A DNA stretch of 64,000 nucleotides from Diorhabda sublineata (taxonomy: Eukaryota > Arthropoda > Insecta > Coleoptera > Chrysomelidae): contig NC_079480.1 of assembly GCF_026230105.1 (NCBI RefSeq), positions 14,736,488 through 14,800,487 on the forward strand, written 5' to 3'. This document shows positions 25,597 through 38,747 of this stretch, in pieces; position 1 is the stretch's first letter; the number at the start of each line of letters is the position of its first letter. Both the position numbers and the translations under genes were made by a program. The notes beneath the pieces are model-generated. The model did not search any database and was not told the origin of the DNA. It saw only the letters and a list, made by a program, of their open reading frames with translations.

Positions 25597-28500
25597 GTGG
25601 GGAAAATTAAGCCTTTTTGAGATAAAAAGATTGATTTAATTGAATTAAATTCTATTTTTATTTATTTATTTATTTCAGTAAATAATCGGTTTAAAAATGG
25701 AAATGAATAGTGAAAAAATATCGTTCTATTTGATTAAATGAAAAAAAATATATTTATTGTCTTTTTTTACCAAAAAATGCTGCGATTTATTGAATTGTTT
25801 GGGTTCAAAATGTGTGAAAAAAATTTTCTTTTTTTTTTATTTCAATATTTTTGAGCTAATTTTTTAACAAAATCGTTATTTTTCTAAACAATTAGTTTTT
25901 TCCCAAAATCGTATCAAATTTTTCGAAAATGCAGTTTTTAGACAAAAAATTATTCAAATGTGAAGAAACAGTTTTTTTATTTTCTTTTGAGAAATTTAAG
26001 TTTCAATATTTGGAAAACATGGAATCTGGATTTTTTACAACAGAATTATTTGTTAAAAATTTAAGACAATAAAACTGTAAATTAATTAAAAAACTATATG
26101 AATAAAATTAATTTTAGGTTTATTTTTATTAAATCATTTAGTTAAAAGTGTATTTGATTTTTTTCGAAAAACGCTGAATTTTTTACTTTTTTACGTCAAA
26201 AAATATTTAAAACAAAAAAATTTTGCAAAAATTGTTTTTTTTTTAAATTTTTTCTCACAAAAACTATTTTTTTCCATTTTCAACTGTTTGGTTGAAAGTG
26301 TATTTTATTTTTTTCGAAATACGCTAAATTGTTTAAGAGAATCTGGAATATGGACAAAAATTTTTTTCATAAAAACTTTCATTTTTCAATCATTTAAGTA
26401 GTCAAAATTTCAAAAAACGTCAAATTTTTGAATAAAACTGATATTTAAAATAAAAATTATAGTTTTCTTCCTGTCCTCAAATTTTTACATCGAAAAATAT
26501 TTAAAACAAAAAATATAGAAAAAAATGTTTCGATTAAAAAAAATTTCGAAAAAACCTATTTGAATATTTGATTCTATTTTAAATCCTAAATATAATCAAA
26601 AATATATAAGAAATTGTTTTGTTTTTAATTGTTTTTTTTAAACCTTTGTATATACGTAAGGTAATTTTTTAACCAATTTCCAAAAAAAAACATCATTATA
26701 TGTGATATTTCAAATTCATAATTTCCTTGTAAATCAGCCAATTACATTATTCCAAGTTCCTTTCAATTCCTCAATATTTTTATCAAATTTACACATAAAA
26801 ATTACTACACTGTTAAATTATTTTTAATAAAATTTATGTGATTCTAAAATTACACTGTTAAAAAAACTTACAGACTTATTTTATCAGTATATAGGAAATC
26901 TGATTTTACTTGAATTAACCACATCGATTGCATTTACTTTTACTCCATTTTCAATATCGAAACGAACATATTTAATGCACACTTTTATCAACCATCTTAC
27001 CGTAGCAATTTTTTCAATCCGTTTTGCTTCAAAACCATTCTGGTCTCTATCCCACTACTTAAGTCTTCTCAACCCAGCCAAATCGTCATGTTTAGATAGT
27101 TAATACCATCTAGAAGCAATCGTTCCTAATCCTTTCCCGCACACGTCGTTAATTCAGCTCCCGTTCCAACCCACTAGCTGTGGAACCTTCAGCCGTAACC
27201 ACTCGGCCGACCAGAATTATTCCCGGCTCACGCTCCAATCCAGAGAAAATCTCATCCACTAGTGCCTCCTCCACCGAAATTTGCTATCACGCATTCGGCT
27301 TGAAACACTGTCTTTATCCTTCTCTTTTCTTCTTTTCCAGATTTTGAGTTGAGGTAGTCTCAACCCTTTTCCTCTTTGAAGCTGAGGGTAGTGTTGCTCC
27401 AAAGTTTTGGTTGTTGCTTCCTATGGTACAAGCCCTTGGCTGAGGTAGTGGCATCCCGCTCCAGTGGGTCATCTCAGCCTCCTGGTTGTCCCGGTTCCGG
27501 CATGTTCTTTCTTTGATCGTGATGTATTCTTACTCGAAAGTTGGATGTTTCCTAAGTTTTTGTCCTACTGTTTTTTTTTCTTCGTGGTGGTTCCTAGAGT
27601 AGCTAGGGAAGGATTGGTCCACTTCAGTAAAGCTCTGCATGCCGGAGTAAGGTCTGGACCTGGGGAATTGTTCGAGACAGCAATCAACCTGCTGCCATTC
27701 ATCTGTCGCCACCATGTCTTCCTAGTTGGATTCGGGGGATGTTTATCGACTTCCCGTAGCTCCCTATTCCAGCCAAATACTATTGTTGTATCAATCTGTG
27801 ATTATGTGATATCATCTAATAGCAAATGGACTTCAATTTGGTCCATTTCTTTTCAATTCCGATCTACTTGAAGCCAAATAGCATTTAGAATCCAGTTGCA
27901 CTTTTTATACCACTTGTATTTCCTTTTGCACTTCTTTCAGATCTTTCTGAGTGTTTTGTAGTTCTTTATTTCCTCTAGATTCTATAAAAATGGAATATCG
28001 TCTTTCAAGGCAACTGGAAGTCATCTTGTATTCATTAGTTATTTATTCGTTTTCCTTATGAAGGACTTTTTGCTGGTTGCTCAGGACTTTCTTAATGGAA
28101 GTTGAGGTTATGTTATATCTTTTTAATCATATGATTAACCAGAAGAACGAGTGTAATGAGACGTTGTGGGAATAGTTGTACGTCGTTTGAAATTAGAATA
28201 ATTTTGTTTAAGCGAATTTATACAACAAAAAAACCGTCTGAATATTTTCTATTTGACCCGATTGAAAAAACTGTTTTTTTAAAATGGATATTTTGAGATA
28301 ATTTCGAAAATTTTCCACCTGTTTTGGTGTTGAACAATATTGTATGTGATTTATTTATATGTTATAATAAAAAGTATATACTTGAAGTCGTTTTATTAAC
28401 AAATTCCAAAGATGATAAATTCGAATTAATTGCAAGGTATCAAATTCAATAAGATTTCATTTCTAAAATGACATTGACCCCTTCAACCTCAAAATTTTTT

Positions 28501-28600
28501 CGACAGAAATGCTAATTAAATTCTGGGTAGTAAAAGTATTTTAATATCTGAAAAATTTTTCTATTATATAAGATTAAATTAAGTGAAAATTCGTATATTG
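25597..28600. other. Intergenic; AT-rich tract then a GC-richer anonymous block
   Basis: 25600-27000 is T/A-homopolymer-rich (ttttt..aaaaa words) without genes. 27040-27900 shifts to higher GC and has broken minus-strand reading such as KTLEQHYPQLQ and basic KRREKDKDS stretches. This may be a decayed retroelement, but no domain is recognisable. ORFs at 27464 (+) and 27530 (-) are not convincing genes. Confidence 0.4.
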
Positions 28601-29115
28601 TATACAATGCGACTCAAAGAATCTATAGTGTCCCTTTCCCTTATACAATATTTCGCATTTCTGACAGTTGACATATAACAACAATACTGTCATCCATAGG
28701 TGTTCGTATCGTTCAACATTAAACAAATCTTGGCTTGGATTTATGGCAAATGACAGTGGAACTATGACATTCTGTATACGTTTGTACAATATTTTGGATT
28801 TATGACAATTGAAATATAACAACAATGCTGCTTCAAGTCATCCATACGCGTTTGTTTTGTTTAACACTAAACAAATCGGATCAGTTCAGATTTATGACAA
28901 TTGACTTTTTGTAGGTTCAAATTTCTGACAATTGACATGACATTTTATATTTCTTTGTACATTCTTTCGGATGTCTGACATTTTTAAACAATATTTCAGA
29001 TTTCTGACAATTGACAGTTGAAATATGACAACAAGGCTGGTTCGATACTAACATCCATAGGCCTTTGTTTGATTAAACAAATCAGAGTAGTTTGGATTTT
29101 TGACAACTAACAATT
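28600..29115. repeat. TGACAATTGACAG-type repeat array, locus A
   Basis: Repeated 'tttctgacaattgacagttg' and 'aaatatgacattttgtat' words alternate with 'catccatacg..ttgttt..ttaaacaaatc(gg)atcag' words. The same family recurs at 31290-31640 inside FKBP8. Confidence 0.75.
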
Positions 29116-29329
29116 GAAATGTGACTTAACCGTCTTAGATTTCTATCTCTGGGACCTTGTTTGTGCAATTAAACCCACTACTAGAGATAACATGATCGAG
29201 AGAATACGAAACCCCATTCTGAGTATTTCGAGGGCAGAAATTGAGACTGCTGTTCAATCTACTCTTCAAAGAATAAACGCTTCTATCGAAAATGATAGGC
29301 GACAATTTGAACATTTAGGTCGTCACTAG
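29114..29329 (+). pseudogene. DDE transposase C-terminal fragment
   Basis: The ORF reads CDLTVLDFYLWDLV, then KPTTRDNMIERIRN and ISRAEIETAV, ending RRQFEHLGRH. It matches the third-Asp region and tail ('sCDLtPlDFfLWgylK..vy..kPtt..eL...I') of mariner-like DDE proteins widespread in insect genomes. Only ~70 residues remain and they abut the tandem array directly. Confidence 0.7.
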
Positions 29330-31188
29330 CGAGGTACCTTAAGATATTTCCATTGTAACTTCCATAACACAGTTTCCCGGTGACAACATAAGTAATATTG
29401 ACATAATAGGAACTATTATTAATAGAACAAGGAAAGACAATTTTGAGGAGTCAAAAAATGTTAAAATCCGTTCAGTCAAACCGGAGTAATTTATGTTTAA
29501 AGGAAAATGCTTAAAATTTACACATTTCTTAGGATATCTCGTAATACGAAAAAGATATCGACAAGCGGTTTTCGCTGTTCTGTTGCTAAGTTGGTGTACT
29601 TTTATATTTCTTAATTAAAATTGCATGTTTCCATTCAACATTTTTCAAGGATAGCTAGATTTAAAAAAATAAATAAGTAGCGCCCTCTAGCGTATACGTT
29701 ACTCATTAGGTTGTTTCGAAATTATAACTCTTACATTGGTAGAAAGAAGCTCTCTTCAAAAAGACCAAGTTTGCATAGATAGGTTAAGTAGAACTGGACT
29801 TACAGGCTTTTTTCATAATAAAGTTCCCGCTTCCCCCCACCTCTTATTTGAAGAGATAGACTAAAACTTGTAAAATCAAATATACGCTGAATTTCTTGAA
29901 GAATACGATAATCATAGTTTAAATGAATCTTAATTAGGCAAAATTTGTAAATAATTCATTTTATAATTTTTGGTATTTAATTACGCCCTTTGGCGGTAGA
30001 TCTACAACTCTGTAAATAATTTCCAGGTTTTTCCCGAGTCAATTTTGTTATAATTTTTTTTTCCCGAAGCTGTACTATAAACGGTTTCCGAGATATGGCC
30101 GAGAGCCATTCTTATTGGGACACCCGGTACTTACGTCGGGGCTTGCGTCCAAATTTGTGTAAGGCCATTTGGGCCATCCTGCAGTTATTGGGAGCATACC
30201 AATATACCACCTCCTAGTAAAATTATAGAGCTCGGTTTTCCTTTAGTTAAACCTTCGGACTAGCACCGTCAGTCTACTAGTTGCAGGACCCTTGTCATGG
30301 GGTGTTCCTTCCATAACAAAGGATAACTAAGTCATCAGCCTTATTTAGGTCAGCGATTAAGACAATAACGATCAGATATCGCAGGGTTAGAGACAACACT
30401 CCGCATTGTGGGCAGCACCTGGCCGCTACAGTCTCGACAACTACGCTGTTCAATTTTTAGGCAGGATCTTTGACAAACGAGGAGCCACATCTGACACCTG
30501 ATTGAGGCTCAGGTTACATTCATTCTTCGGTACGATGGCTTCCACCTTAAATGAGCCGTTCTTTGCACCAGCCCTCCTAGTACAGAAGCAGGCGGACCCG
30601 AGGAGGGCGGCTGAATCCCATCACCATCGTCAAGCTTCAACAGTTCCTAGATGGGGTTCGGCAGTACTTGTGATATAAAATAACTGCAACGATAAATAAA
30701 TAGAATAATTCTAGTATATAATATATACATGATGGGAAAATATCATTATTTGAAATAACGGTATTATAGGTTATGTTTTACATTTCCGTTTGTCGATATG
30801 ATTGGGATGGGAGATGAAAAAGGTTATTAAATCAAACAATGAGTTTAAAGACAATTTATTAATGGTATGAACAAATACACTGTCTTTAATCTTCGTAATA
30901 TAAAGTGATTGTGATCAATTCAGTTCGTTTTCGAATCAATTTCTCAAGATATCAACAGCCAAGCGTAGGAAAAAATGCGTCAAAGTTCACGACAGGTAAC
31001 GATGATCATTTAAAATGTAAAAAAATGAACAAACAACAGACAATTGTAAAATTCGTAAATTCACCAACACGAAATCTCCTCACCGACAAAATATATATAT
31101 AAAAAAAAAACGAAAATTCGAACATATTAAAAGAAATATTCTAATTAAATGCATACTGGGTAGTTTAGTGGTAGTGATTTTATTTTGA
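29330..31188. other. Intergenic region with a GC-richer repeat-like block
   Basis: 30090-30670 is GC-richer than its surroundings ('cggcctgcaggacc'-like words, 'gaggagggcggctgaatccc'). It looks like part of a high-copy element with no coding frame. The rest is AT-rich. The FKBP8 polyadenylation signal (AATAAA on minus) is at 31184-31179. Confidence 0.35.
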
Positions 31189-33875
31189 TTAAATTTTTAA
31201 ACGGTAAGCTACGACGCCTGCAACTCCAGCCGCTACGGCCGCTCCTATTGTGGCCCACAAGAAGATCTGAAAGGAAAATTTTACTCGTGAATCAAGATGT
31301 ACGTCATCGAGGAGAAATCCATACGTGTTCGCTTCGTTTAACATTAAACAGATCGGATCAGTTCGATTTATGACAATTGTCAGTAGGAATATGACATTTT
31401 GTATTCCTTTGTAAATTATTTCGGATTTCTGACAATTGACAGTTGAAATTTGTCATTTTCTATTCTTTTGTGAATTATTTTGGATTTCTAACAATTGACA
31501 GTTGAGATATATTTTTTATTCCTTTGTTATTTCGGATTTCTGACAATTGACAGTTGAAATATGACATTTTGTATTCATTTTAACATTATTTCGGATTAAT
31601 GACAACAGACAGTTGCAATATCACATTTTGTAATCATGTGTATAACATAAAAAAAATAAATGAATTACCTTTCTACCTTCTGGTGCCTTTTTATTGGTTT
31701 CTGCAGATTTGGAGGAACCGTTAAACATTCGTTTCGCCAATTCCTTTTCGGACATCTTTTGCTTAAGCAACATTTTCGATAAATTGTTCATTTCTTTTTG
31801 AATTTCCGGATCGTTCGGCGATAATTCCTTCGCCTTTTGCAAACATTTCATTGCCGTCGGCAAATCGTTTTGTCCAATATACGCCTCAAAAAATATTTCT
31901 TTTTATATTTTTTTTATAATTAGTTTTTTATTGATTAATCATTTTTATCATTATTTTAAAAATATTTATTCCCCCTTCTCATAAAAAAAATTAAAGTGCA
32001 TTAATCATCATTATGTAATTATTAATATTTAAAATTGAAGATATTTTCATTATTTCTCAATAATTATCATTTTTATTTGTATTATTTTTAATTTTTTTAA
32101 ATTCTTCGTTTAATTTTTTTATGTATGGAATATTTATTATTTTTTATCGATTATTAATTTTTTTAAAATATTTATTGATTTTGTTTTATTACCAATTTTT
32201 AATACCAATTACTATTTTTTTCGAGTTTTTTTTATTCTTTTATAATTAATATTATTTTTATTTTCATCATTTTTTTATAATTCTGATAATTTTTCGTCAA
32301 TTATTTTCTTTCATTTATTTTCCATAATTATAATAATTTTTTATCGATTATCTATTCTTATTCCTCAATAATCATTATCTTTGATTTATTTTTATTTTTC
32401 TATAATATTTATAATATTCTATTAATTATTATTTGGTGTCCACCCTTTTCTTGAATATAAACAGTTTTTATAATTATAATTAGTTTTAATTGATTATTAC
32501 TTTTTTATAATTTATATTTTTCATTGATTATTTATCATTAAATTTTTTTTGTTACAAAAATATCGTTTTTTATTAATTATTAATTTTTAAAATAATATTT
32601 GTCATTATCGAATATTTTTTATATTTATTACTTACTATACATTTTATATATTATCTTTTCATTTTTATTTTTTATCGATTATTTTCATTCTTTTATAATT
32701 AATATTTTTCAACCATCATTTAATTTTTTTTATATTTATAATTATTTTTAATGAATTTTAATCACTTTGTGTTAATTAAAATTATTATTATTTCCAATTA
32801 TTTATCACCATAATAATAATTGTATAAAAAAAATTTGAACTGAACTTACTTTAGCTTTTCGGAAATGAGCCTTAACGTTATCAGGCTGACATCTAAGCAC
32901 GATTTGAAGCGAATTAAGCGCCGCCCCGAACTGTTCGATCTTAATATGCGCCGCCGCCATATTATTATAAACGCTAATCCTATCCTCCAGTATACTCTGT
33001 AAATCCGAATCTGATACTTCCCCTTTGGTATTATCCCCCCCTTCGACTTCGTCCAAATAATCCAACGCCCTCCGGTAGCATTGGATAGCGATGGTGTTCT
33101 CCCCTCGCGTGTACCACCAATTACCCCGTTCCCTCTTCTTATTTCTGGAATGGGATTTTTTTTTATTAAAACGACCATTTAGATAACTTCATACTTCAAA
33201 TTTTCTTTACCCTTTTTTTCTTCTTTGCGCTATCGCCATGGTATCTATGTCGTCTTCAGGTTCGACGCTTACTAATTGCACTTCGAAAATAACCACCGCG
33301 TCGCTCGGTATTTTCGGAGGTAAACCCTTTTTACCATAAGCCAATCTCGGTTCGATCTTCAGCTTACACGTTTCGTTAATATTCATAAGCCCTAAACAAA
33401 TATCTAGACCTTGTATAACCTAAACGATACCAAAATATTGAAATATTATTATTTAAACTCTAAAATCTTCACTTACATCAGATTCTCCTAAATTCAATTC
33501 GAAATTTCGTTCCTGTTGGATCAAAGTTTCATCTTCCAGGTAACAACTGTAATTTATGACACATTTTTCGTTTCTTCGGGGTCGACTATTCGGTTCGCCT
33601 TCGACGACGATTTTTTTCATAATAGCTCCGCTTCCTAGAAGATCTACCCATTCTGGTTTCGGGGTTTCTTCTTCTGGTTTTGAAGTTTCTTCTTCTGGTT
33701 TCGAGGTTTCTTCTTTGGTTTGTTCTTTACAATTAATATTGTCTTCGCTTTTGACGTCGTCGAGAGGTTCTAATTCCGGTAATTCGGATTGATCGGAATC
33801 CTCTAATATTTCTTTTGTACTTGCATTTGAAAGAGATTCGGTTGATTTTTCGTGCTCCACAAACGATTCAGCCAT
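31189..33875 (-). CDS. FKBP8: FKBP8/FKBP38 homologue (membrane-anchored immunophilin)
   Basis: Five coding exons: 33875-33477, 33419-33211, 33144-32850, 31884-31669, 31266-31189, giving 398 residues. Start MAESFVEHEK; an acidic N-terminus contains EETSKPE repeats. The FKBP domain follows (~85-195: EWVDLLGSGAIMKKIV, VIQGLDICLGLMNINE, LAYGKKGLPPKIPSDAVV). TPR helices come next (NKKRERGNWWYTRGENTIAIQCYRRAL, YNNMAAAHIKIEQF, HFRKAKAYIGQNDLP). A C-terminal tail anchor, FLWATIGAAVAAGVAGVVAY, is followed by RLKI. FKBP38 sits on outer mitochondrial and ER membranes, binds Bcl-2 and HSP90, and serves as a mitophagy receptor in mammals. Catalytic aromatic residues are poorly conserved, as usual in FKBP38. 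AATAAA lies only ~5 nt after the stop. Intron 3 is a 965-bp A/T-only-like tract. Confidence 0.93.
31290..31640. repeat. TGACAATTGACAG-type repeat array, locus B (FKBP8 intron 4)
   Basis: Four to five units of ~65-80 bp built on 'atttcggatttctgacaatt' + 'gacagttgaaatatgacatt', plus one 'catacgtgttcgcttcgttt' block. Same family as locus A, 2.5 kb away, but here inside a gene. Confidence 0.8.
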
Positions 33876-35539
33876 TTTAATATACCTATCATTTATAATG
33901 AGTGAACAATTTCTCACCTTATCAAAGTTTCGATAAACGTATATAATTATTGATAAATATGAATAAAACACTTACCAGAATAATTAGATTTTCATTATAA
34001 TGTTATAAGCAATTAAGATACTGAAATTTTTCGTCTTTTTTACTTAATATTTTTGACAATTCTTATTTTTTGCAATCAGGTTATGATAATTATGTGACCT
34101 TTAAACATTGGAATTATTTTGATAGGCGTGAAGGTAGCTGCTAATTTAGTCAAACTAAATTTCCGATAACGCCCGATTGGAAACTCCAGTGGAGTACTAA
34201 AAAAAATTTATACATGAGATTTTAAATACTAAATTTAAAATTCTTCAATCAAAAAGCTATTTCTCTAAATAAATAATGATTTGCGAAACGAAAATAGCAA
34301 ATATTCAATCATTTTGACATTTTAAATGTTAATTTTTATTACTTATGCCAAATTTATATGAAAAAGTATAAACTTCATTAAATTATTGTACAAAACGATA
34401 ATGCTACGTCTCTATCATTTCCTCACCCTATTTATATAACAAATTAGTGTTAAATATCTATGTTCCATCTTTCACTAAATTCGATTTTTTTTATATAATT
34501 ATTCCCATAGCAAAACAATTACTTTATATAATTATACCCATACCAAAACAATTACTTTATATTCATTAGCCTAGCTTCACTTTGCATTCTATTTTGCACA
34601 ATTAATAGATATTATATTTTCACGTTTACGTTTAATCTCAGCTTCTATTTTAAAAAAATTGAATTTTATCACAATAAAAAACGTTTTTTTTATACGTATG
34701 TATTAAAGGTAAATGATTTCGTAAATATGCAGTATATTTAGATCCACACATTTGATTCGCTTCCCATAAAGAAATAATTTTCTACTATCATTATTTAAAT
34801 TATTGATTATGTGAATTGCAGCTCTGCATATTTATTTATGGGTATAAATTCCTTAATCCTGTTTAGAAAAAATTTTGATACTTCCATGGATATATATTCG
34901 GCTAGTGTCGGAAGCATTATTATTACATTTGACAGCTAGTTCACGTCGTTTATTATTTAACACAACCCCGATTTTTAATTAGTATTTGATTAAAATTTTA
35001 CCTATTGGTGATAGTGATTTTCGAAAATTTGTTTATATTATCTCTTACTTATACTATACCCAAAACATGAATAATCTAGTTAAAAATTTGTACAGTAAAT
35101 TTTAAAACCAGTAGTGTAGAGATGGGAGTCTATATTTCCTGTTTTTTTCATTTTAATATTCAAATAACTTTTTTAATACGAATTGGTCATTTTACACTTA
35201 ATATTTAATGAAATCTACATGTAAAAAAATGTATAATTAAAAAAAACTGTAGTACAAATGTATCAAGCAATTAACAAAAATTAGATCTTTTAAAGATAAA
35301 TGGATAAGATAGAAACAATCAAGGAAATGGTGGCAACGTAATACGAAAAATAATAGTTCCATAATAACGGGACTACAATGAAGGTAATTTATCACACCTC
35401 TCTAGTAATTTTTTCAGCTGGAATTTATTTCCATCACGATTTTCAAGGTATTTTATGAATAAAACTCTTTTCCTATTTAAAAACGACTTTATTTATAAAG
35501 CTTAGAAAAAGTATCACTGGAAAACACATAAAAAACTAA
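33876..35539. other. Intergenic region between cyclophilin B and FKBP8
   Basis: AT-rich. It contains the FKBP8 promoter and the 3' end of cyclophilin B (AATAAA on minus at 35493-35488). A local 20-bp duplication, 'ccatagcaaaacaattactt' / 'ccataccaaaacaattactt', lies at ~34505-34560. No genes seen. Confidence 0.5.
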
Positions 35540-36983
35540 TTAATCTCTTGCATCGGCTTTCTCCACGCCGAAAGGTTCGTCGATGGTCTCTGCGCCGCAG
35601 TCTGCAATTACGACATCTTTGCGTGGTTTATCACGACTATCTGTTTCGGTTGCTTCAATTCTTCTAACGACGTTCATCCCTTTGATGACTTTTCCAAATA
35701 CAACATGACGACCATCGAGCCACGTCGTTTGTTTCGTAGTAATGAAAAATTGCGAACCGTTCGTATCTTTTCCGGCGTTTGCCATCGAGAGCCATCCGGC
35801 TCCGTAATGTTTCAGCTTGAAATTTTCATCAGCGAAACGTTCTCCGTATATGCTGCGACCTGCAAAGAAAATATCTACTCTAACGACCCCAAAAACTAGA
35901 ATGTCTCCCCACCCCCTAAGTTGTAGGTAAAATATAGTGTGAAACACGTGCATAAATTTTGAAATTTCCTTATCGCCACTTACGTGGAAAGAGTATACGC
36001 CATGGTTCGTAGGAAAAATATAATGTACAACACGTGCGGGAGCTTTGAAATTTCCTTATTGATTTGTGTGGAAATATTGAGTATATGCCGTGGACCGTAG
36101 AAAAAATATAGTGTATAACACGTGCGGAAGATGGGAAATTTCCTTATTGATTTGTGTGGAAAGAAATATTGAGGATATACGGCGTTGGTCGTAGGGAAAA
36201 ACATAATATACAACTCGAACTTTAAAATTTACTCAATGGCTTTTCTAATGACAAAATGACTGGAGCTATAACCACCAATTAAGATAATTGTGTTCTAATG
36301 AAGATGTATTATATTCTAGTTCATCCATTTCCTGTATAATATCACTATGACCTTAATTTCGTTTGATTAAATGCGTAAAATGATTGTTCAAAACCAAATT
36401 CAGTGAAAAGCCTTCTGGTAACACAAATTTAATAAGCAACAAATATAAATCGATTAAAAAAAGTATTTATTTCAACAATTTTTTCCTAATTAAAACTAAA
36501 AAAAATGGATGTTTGTCAAGAAAAGAAGCTAAAGAAAAAATGTTTAATTTTTAAATAAACACAGAAAATAAAAAAATATGGATATAAATTTAGGTAATAT
36601 AATAGAAATTTTCTTACCTCCTGTTCCATCGCCTTTAGTAAAGTCACCACCTTGAATCATAAAATCTTTAATCACCCTGTGGAATTTGCTACCCTTATAT
36701 CCTTCCCCTGTAGGTTTGGTAGCTAATTCTACAAAATTCTTCACTGTTTTCGGTACAGTTTTTCCAAATAATCCAATTTCTATACGGCCAATTGCTTCGT
36801 CACCAATGACGATTTCAAACCATACCTAAAAATTTTTGGTTATTATGTGAAAATGAAATAAAAATAGATTACAGGAAAATTTACCTTGTCGGTTACTTTG
36901 GGGCCTTTCTTTGCGGAATCATCATCACTTCTCACATAACCTAAAATAACTATAAAAGCCAATGAAACTAAAAGAGCTTTCAT
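35540..36983 (-). CDS. PPIB: Cyclophilin B, secreted/ER peptidyl-prolyl isomerase
   Basis: Three exons, 36983-36885, 36825-36618 and 35859-35540, give 208 residues. MKALLVSLAFIVILGYVRS is a signal peptide. The mature part opens with GPKVTDKVWFEI, as in PPIB. Catalytic residues are intact: FHRVIKDFMIQGGDF (Arg, Phe, Met, Gln), GSQFFITT and the cyclosporin-contacting Trp in TTWLDGRHVVFGKV. It lacks a KDEL tail; the C-terminus EKADARD parallels vertebrate PPIB, which is held in the ER by partners. The role is proline isomerisation during secretory protein folding. A perfect ER-stress element lies ~200 bp upstream of the ATG. Confidence 0.97.
35935..36215. repeat. ~87-bp tandem repeat in cyclophilin B intron 2
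   Basis: Three copies, with 'cacgtgc' at ~35945, 36031 and 36119, each followed by 'tgaaatttccttatt' and 'gtgtggaaa'. Each copy carries a palindromic CACGTG. Confidence 0.85.
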
Positions 36984-37157
36984 CGTTGTTTTGTAACCAA
37001 CTTTATCCCTTACTAGCCTGTGAATAAATAAAAAGCTCATAAAAAAACCTCTCTTGGAAATCTAAGCAAAATGAAAGAGCAAATGGTCAATACGTCTGGG
37101 AATACTCTTTTCACATTATGCAAAAATGCTGCAGTAAGTGAGATGGGAATAAACATT

Positions 37158-37194
37158 CACGTCGTAGTAGGAGAACCAATAGAAGCGCGCCACG
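37158..37194. promoter_or_regulatory. ER-stress response element upstream of cyclophilin B
   Basis: CCAAT (37176-37180), exactly nine bases, then CCACG (37190-37194). This is a perfect match to the ERSE consensus CCAAT-N9-CCACG bound by NF-Y with ATF6/XBP1. An ACGT-core site (cacgtcg, 37158-37164; reverse cgacgtg) and 'tgcgtca' (~37208) lie beside it. It sits ~195 bp before the start codon of an ER chaperone-type gene, the expected place. ERSE works in either orientation. Confidence 0.75.
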
Positions 37195-38269
37195 GTCAGC
37201 TGGTGCTGCGTCATATCTACTTTCTCTTTTTCTCCCGCGTATAAATGCAATGAAGTAACAATATATTAAAAGCGGGTAAATTCAAATTTAAACTTGTATA
37301 TGTAATCTACAGATTAATGACCTCTATGTAAAATTTTCTTTATTTAGAGGAAGTTCAAGGCTAATAAACAATTTTGAGAATGATATTTTACTAAGAACAT
37401 AAATAAATAAAAGTATGAATGGGGAATTTGAAAGTCATACGACACAATCAAGATTATTTATATAATCTAAGTTGATTTTCTTTATCGTGTGGAATAAGTG
37501 AATATCTTTAAATAGTAAAATTATTCATTAAAGGAGATTATAACGTTAAAACAATGTTGTCATCAAATAGACGAAATCTAAATTGAAAATAGTTCGAAAA
37601 ACGAGAAGAAGTGGGCAGAAGGGAAATTTGCACTTTTCCCTATTTAGAGTTTTCAATTCTATAGTCCATATTGTCGCTTCGTACATTTTGTGATTTTTAT
37701 TAGAAACCATCATTAATGAAAAGATAAAATACTTTGACTTTGTGCAAATATCCTTGCTACATATCCCTCACTTCTAGTCCGGAAAGACTTATTTTTTTTT
37801 AATGGTGATAATTGTGTTTGTTTATTCTTTATTATACTTTATTTCAAATAAATTTTTTCAAAATATGATACTGGATACACATTTTTTAAGTTGAAAGATG
37901 GTATACGCTGGTAAGATTTATTTCACGAGAAATAAATAGGCAACTACTATTACATATGTATGTATGATTGCCTATACCACAGGAGAGAGAAAACTCTAAT
38001 AATATTATATACCAGGATACGTTAGCCGGTAAAAGGCAATTGTAGATGAAAGAAAAGGAAGAGTATAAATTAGACAATTAAGGATTCCAGAAAAACTCTA
38101 ATTAAATAGAGATATTTATATTTTTCTGTTATTTCTGATTGTACTAGACTTTTTATTTTTACGATATACTATTGTTTTTTCTCCAATATACTTTTTTTGA
38201 TTGATGTAATCAGTTAACATTGTGTAAAATATCTTTTTCTAAACATCAATTTTATGGTGAAGATAAGTG

Positions 38270-38485
38270 ATATGGTTTCAACACTATAAACGTATCGATC
38301 TACAAACATCGATTATTGTGGAGAAAGTGAGTGATTTGACTGTAGTACTACAAAATTATCGTTCTGCAAACACCGATTATCGTGGGGAGAGTGAGTTATT
38401 TGTCTGTAGCACTTGAAAATTATGGATCTATGAACATCTATTATAGTGGGGGAAGTGAGTTATTTGGTTGTAGTGTCAATAAACT
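38270..38485 (+). repeat. ~65-bp tandem repeat
   Basis: About 3.3 units of 'gtgagt(g/t)atttg.ctgtagtac', then 'aaattatcg.tctacaaaca' and 'cgattat.gtggg'. Non-coding. Confidence 0.8.
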
Positions 38486-38747
38486 ACTAAATTACAACCT
38501 TTCAAAGAATTCTGAAGAAAAATATAGGAAAATTATGGATTTTTTGAGGAGTGTGAAAAAAACAATAAAAAAATTGAAATAAATTTATTAAATTTAAAAA
38601 TAACAATTGGTAGGTAGGTAATTATATAAGACATACTTCAAGTTATGTACACAAGACTCTAATTTTAAATAGTTTATATAACAAAAATAGTTTATATAAT
38701 TATAATATTGTATTGCAAAAAATTCGTTTATCTACAACATTCAAATT

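Larger units (their letters stand above)
36984..38747. other. Intergenic region between Beclin-1 and cyclophilin B
   Basis: Holds the cyclophilin B promoter (ERSE below) and a 65-bp tandem repeat (38270-38485). The Beclin-1 3' flank has AATAAA on minus at ~38588. No convincing gene. Confidence 0.5.

Noticed and set aside
27464..27871. 135-residue plus-strand ORF
   Set aside because: Composition and the lack of any domain suggest the reverse complement of a decayed element; no gene signals.
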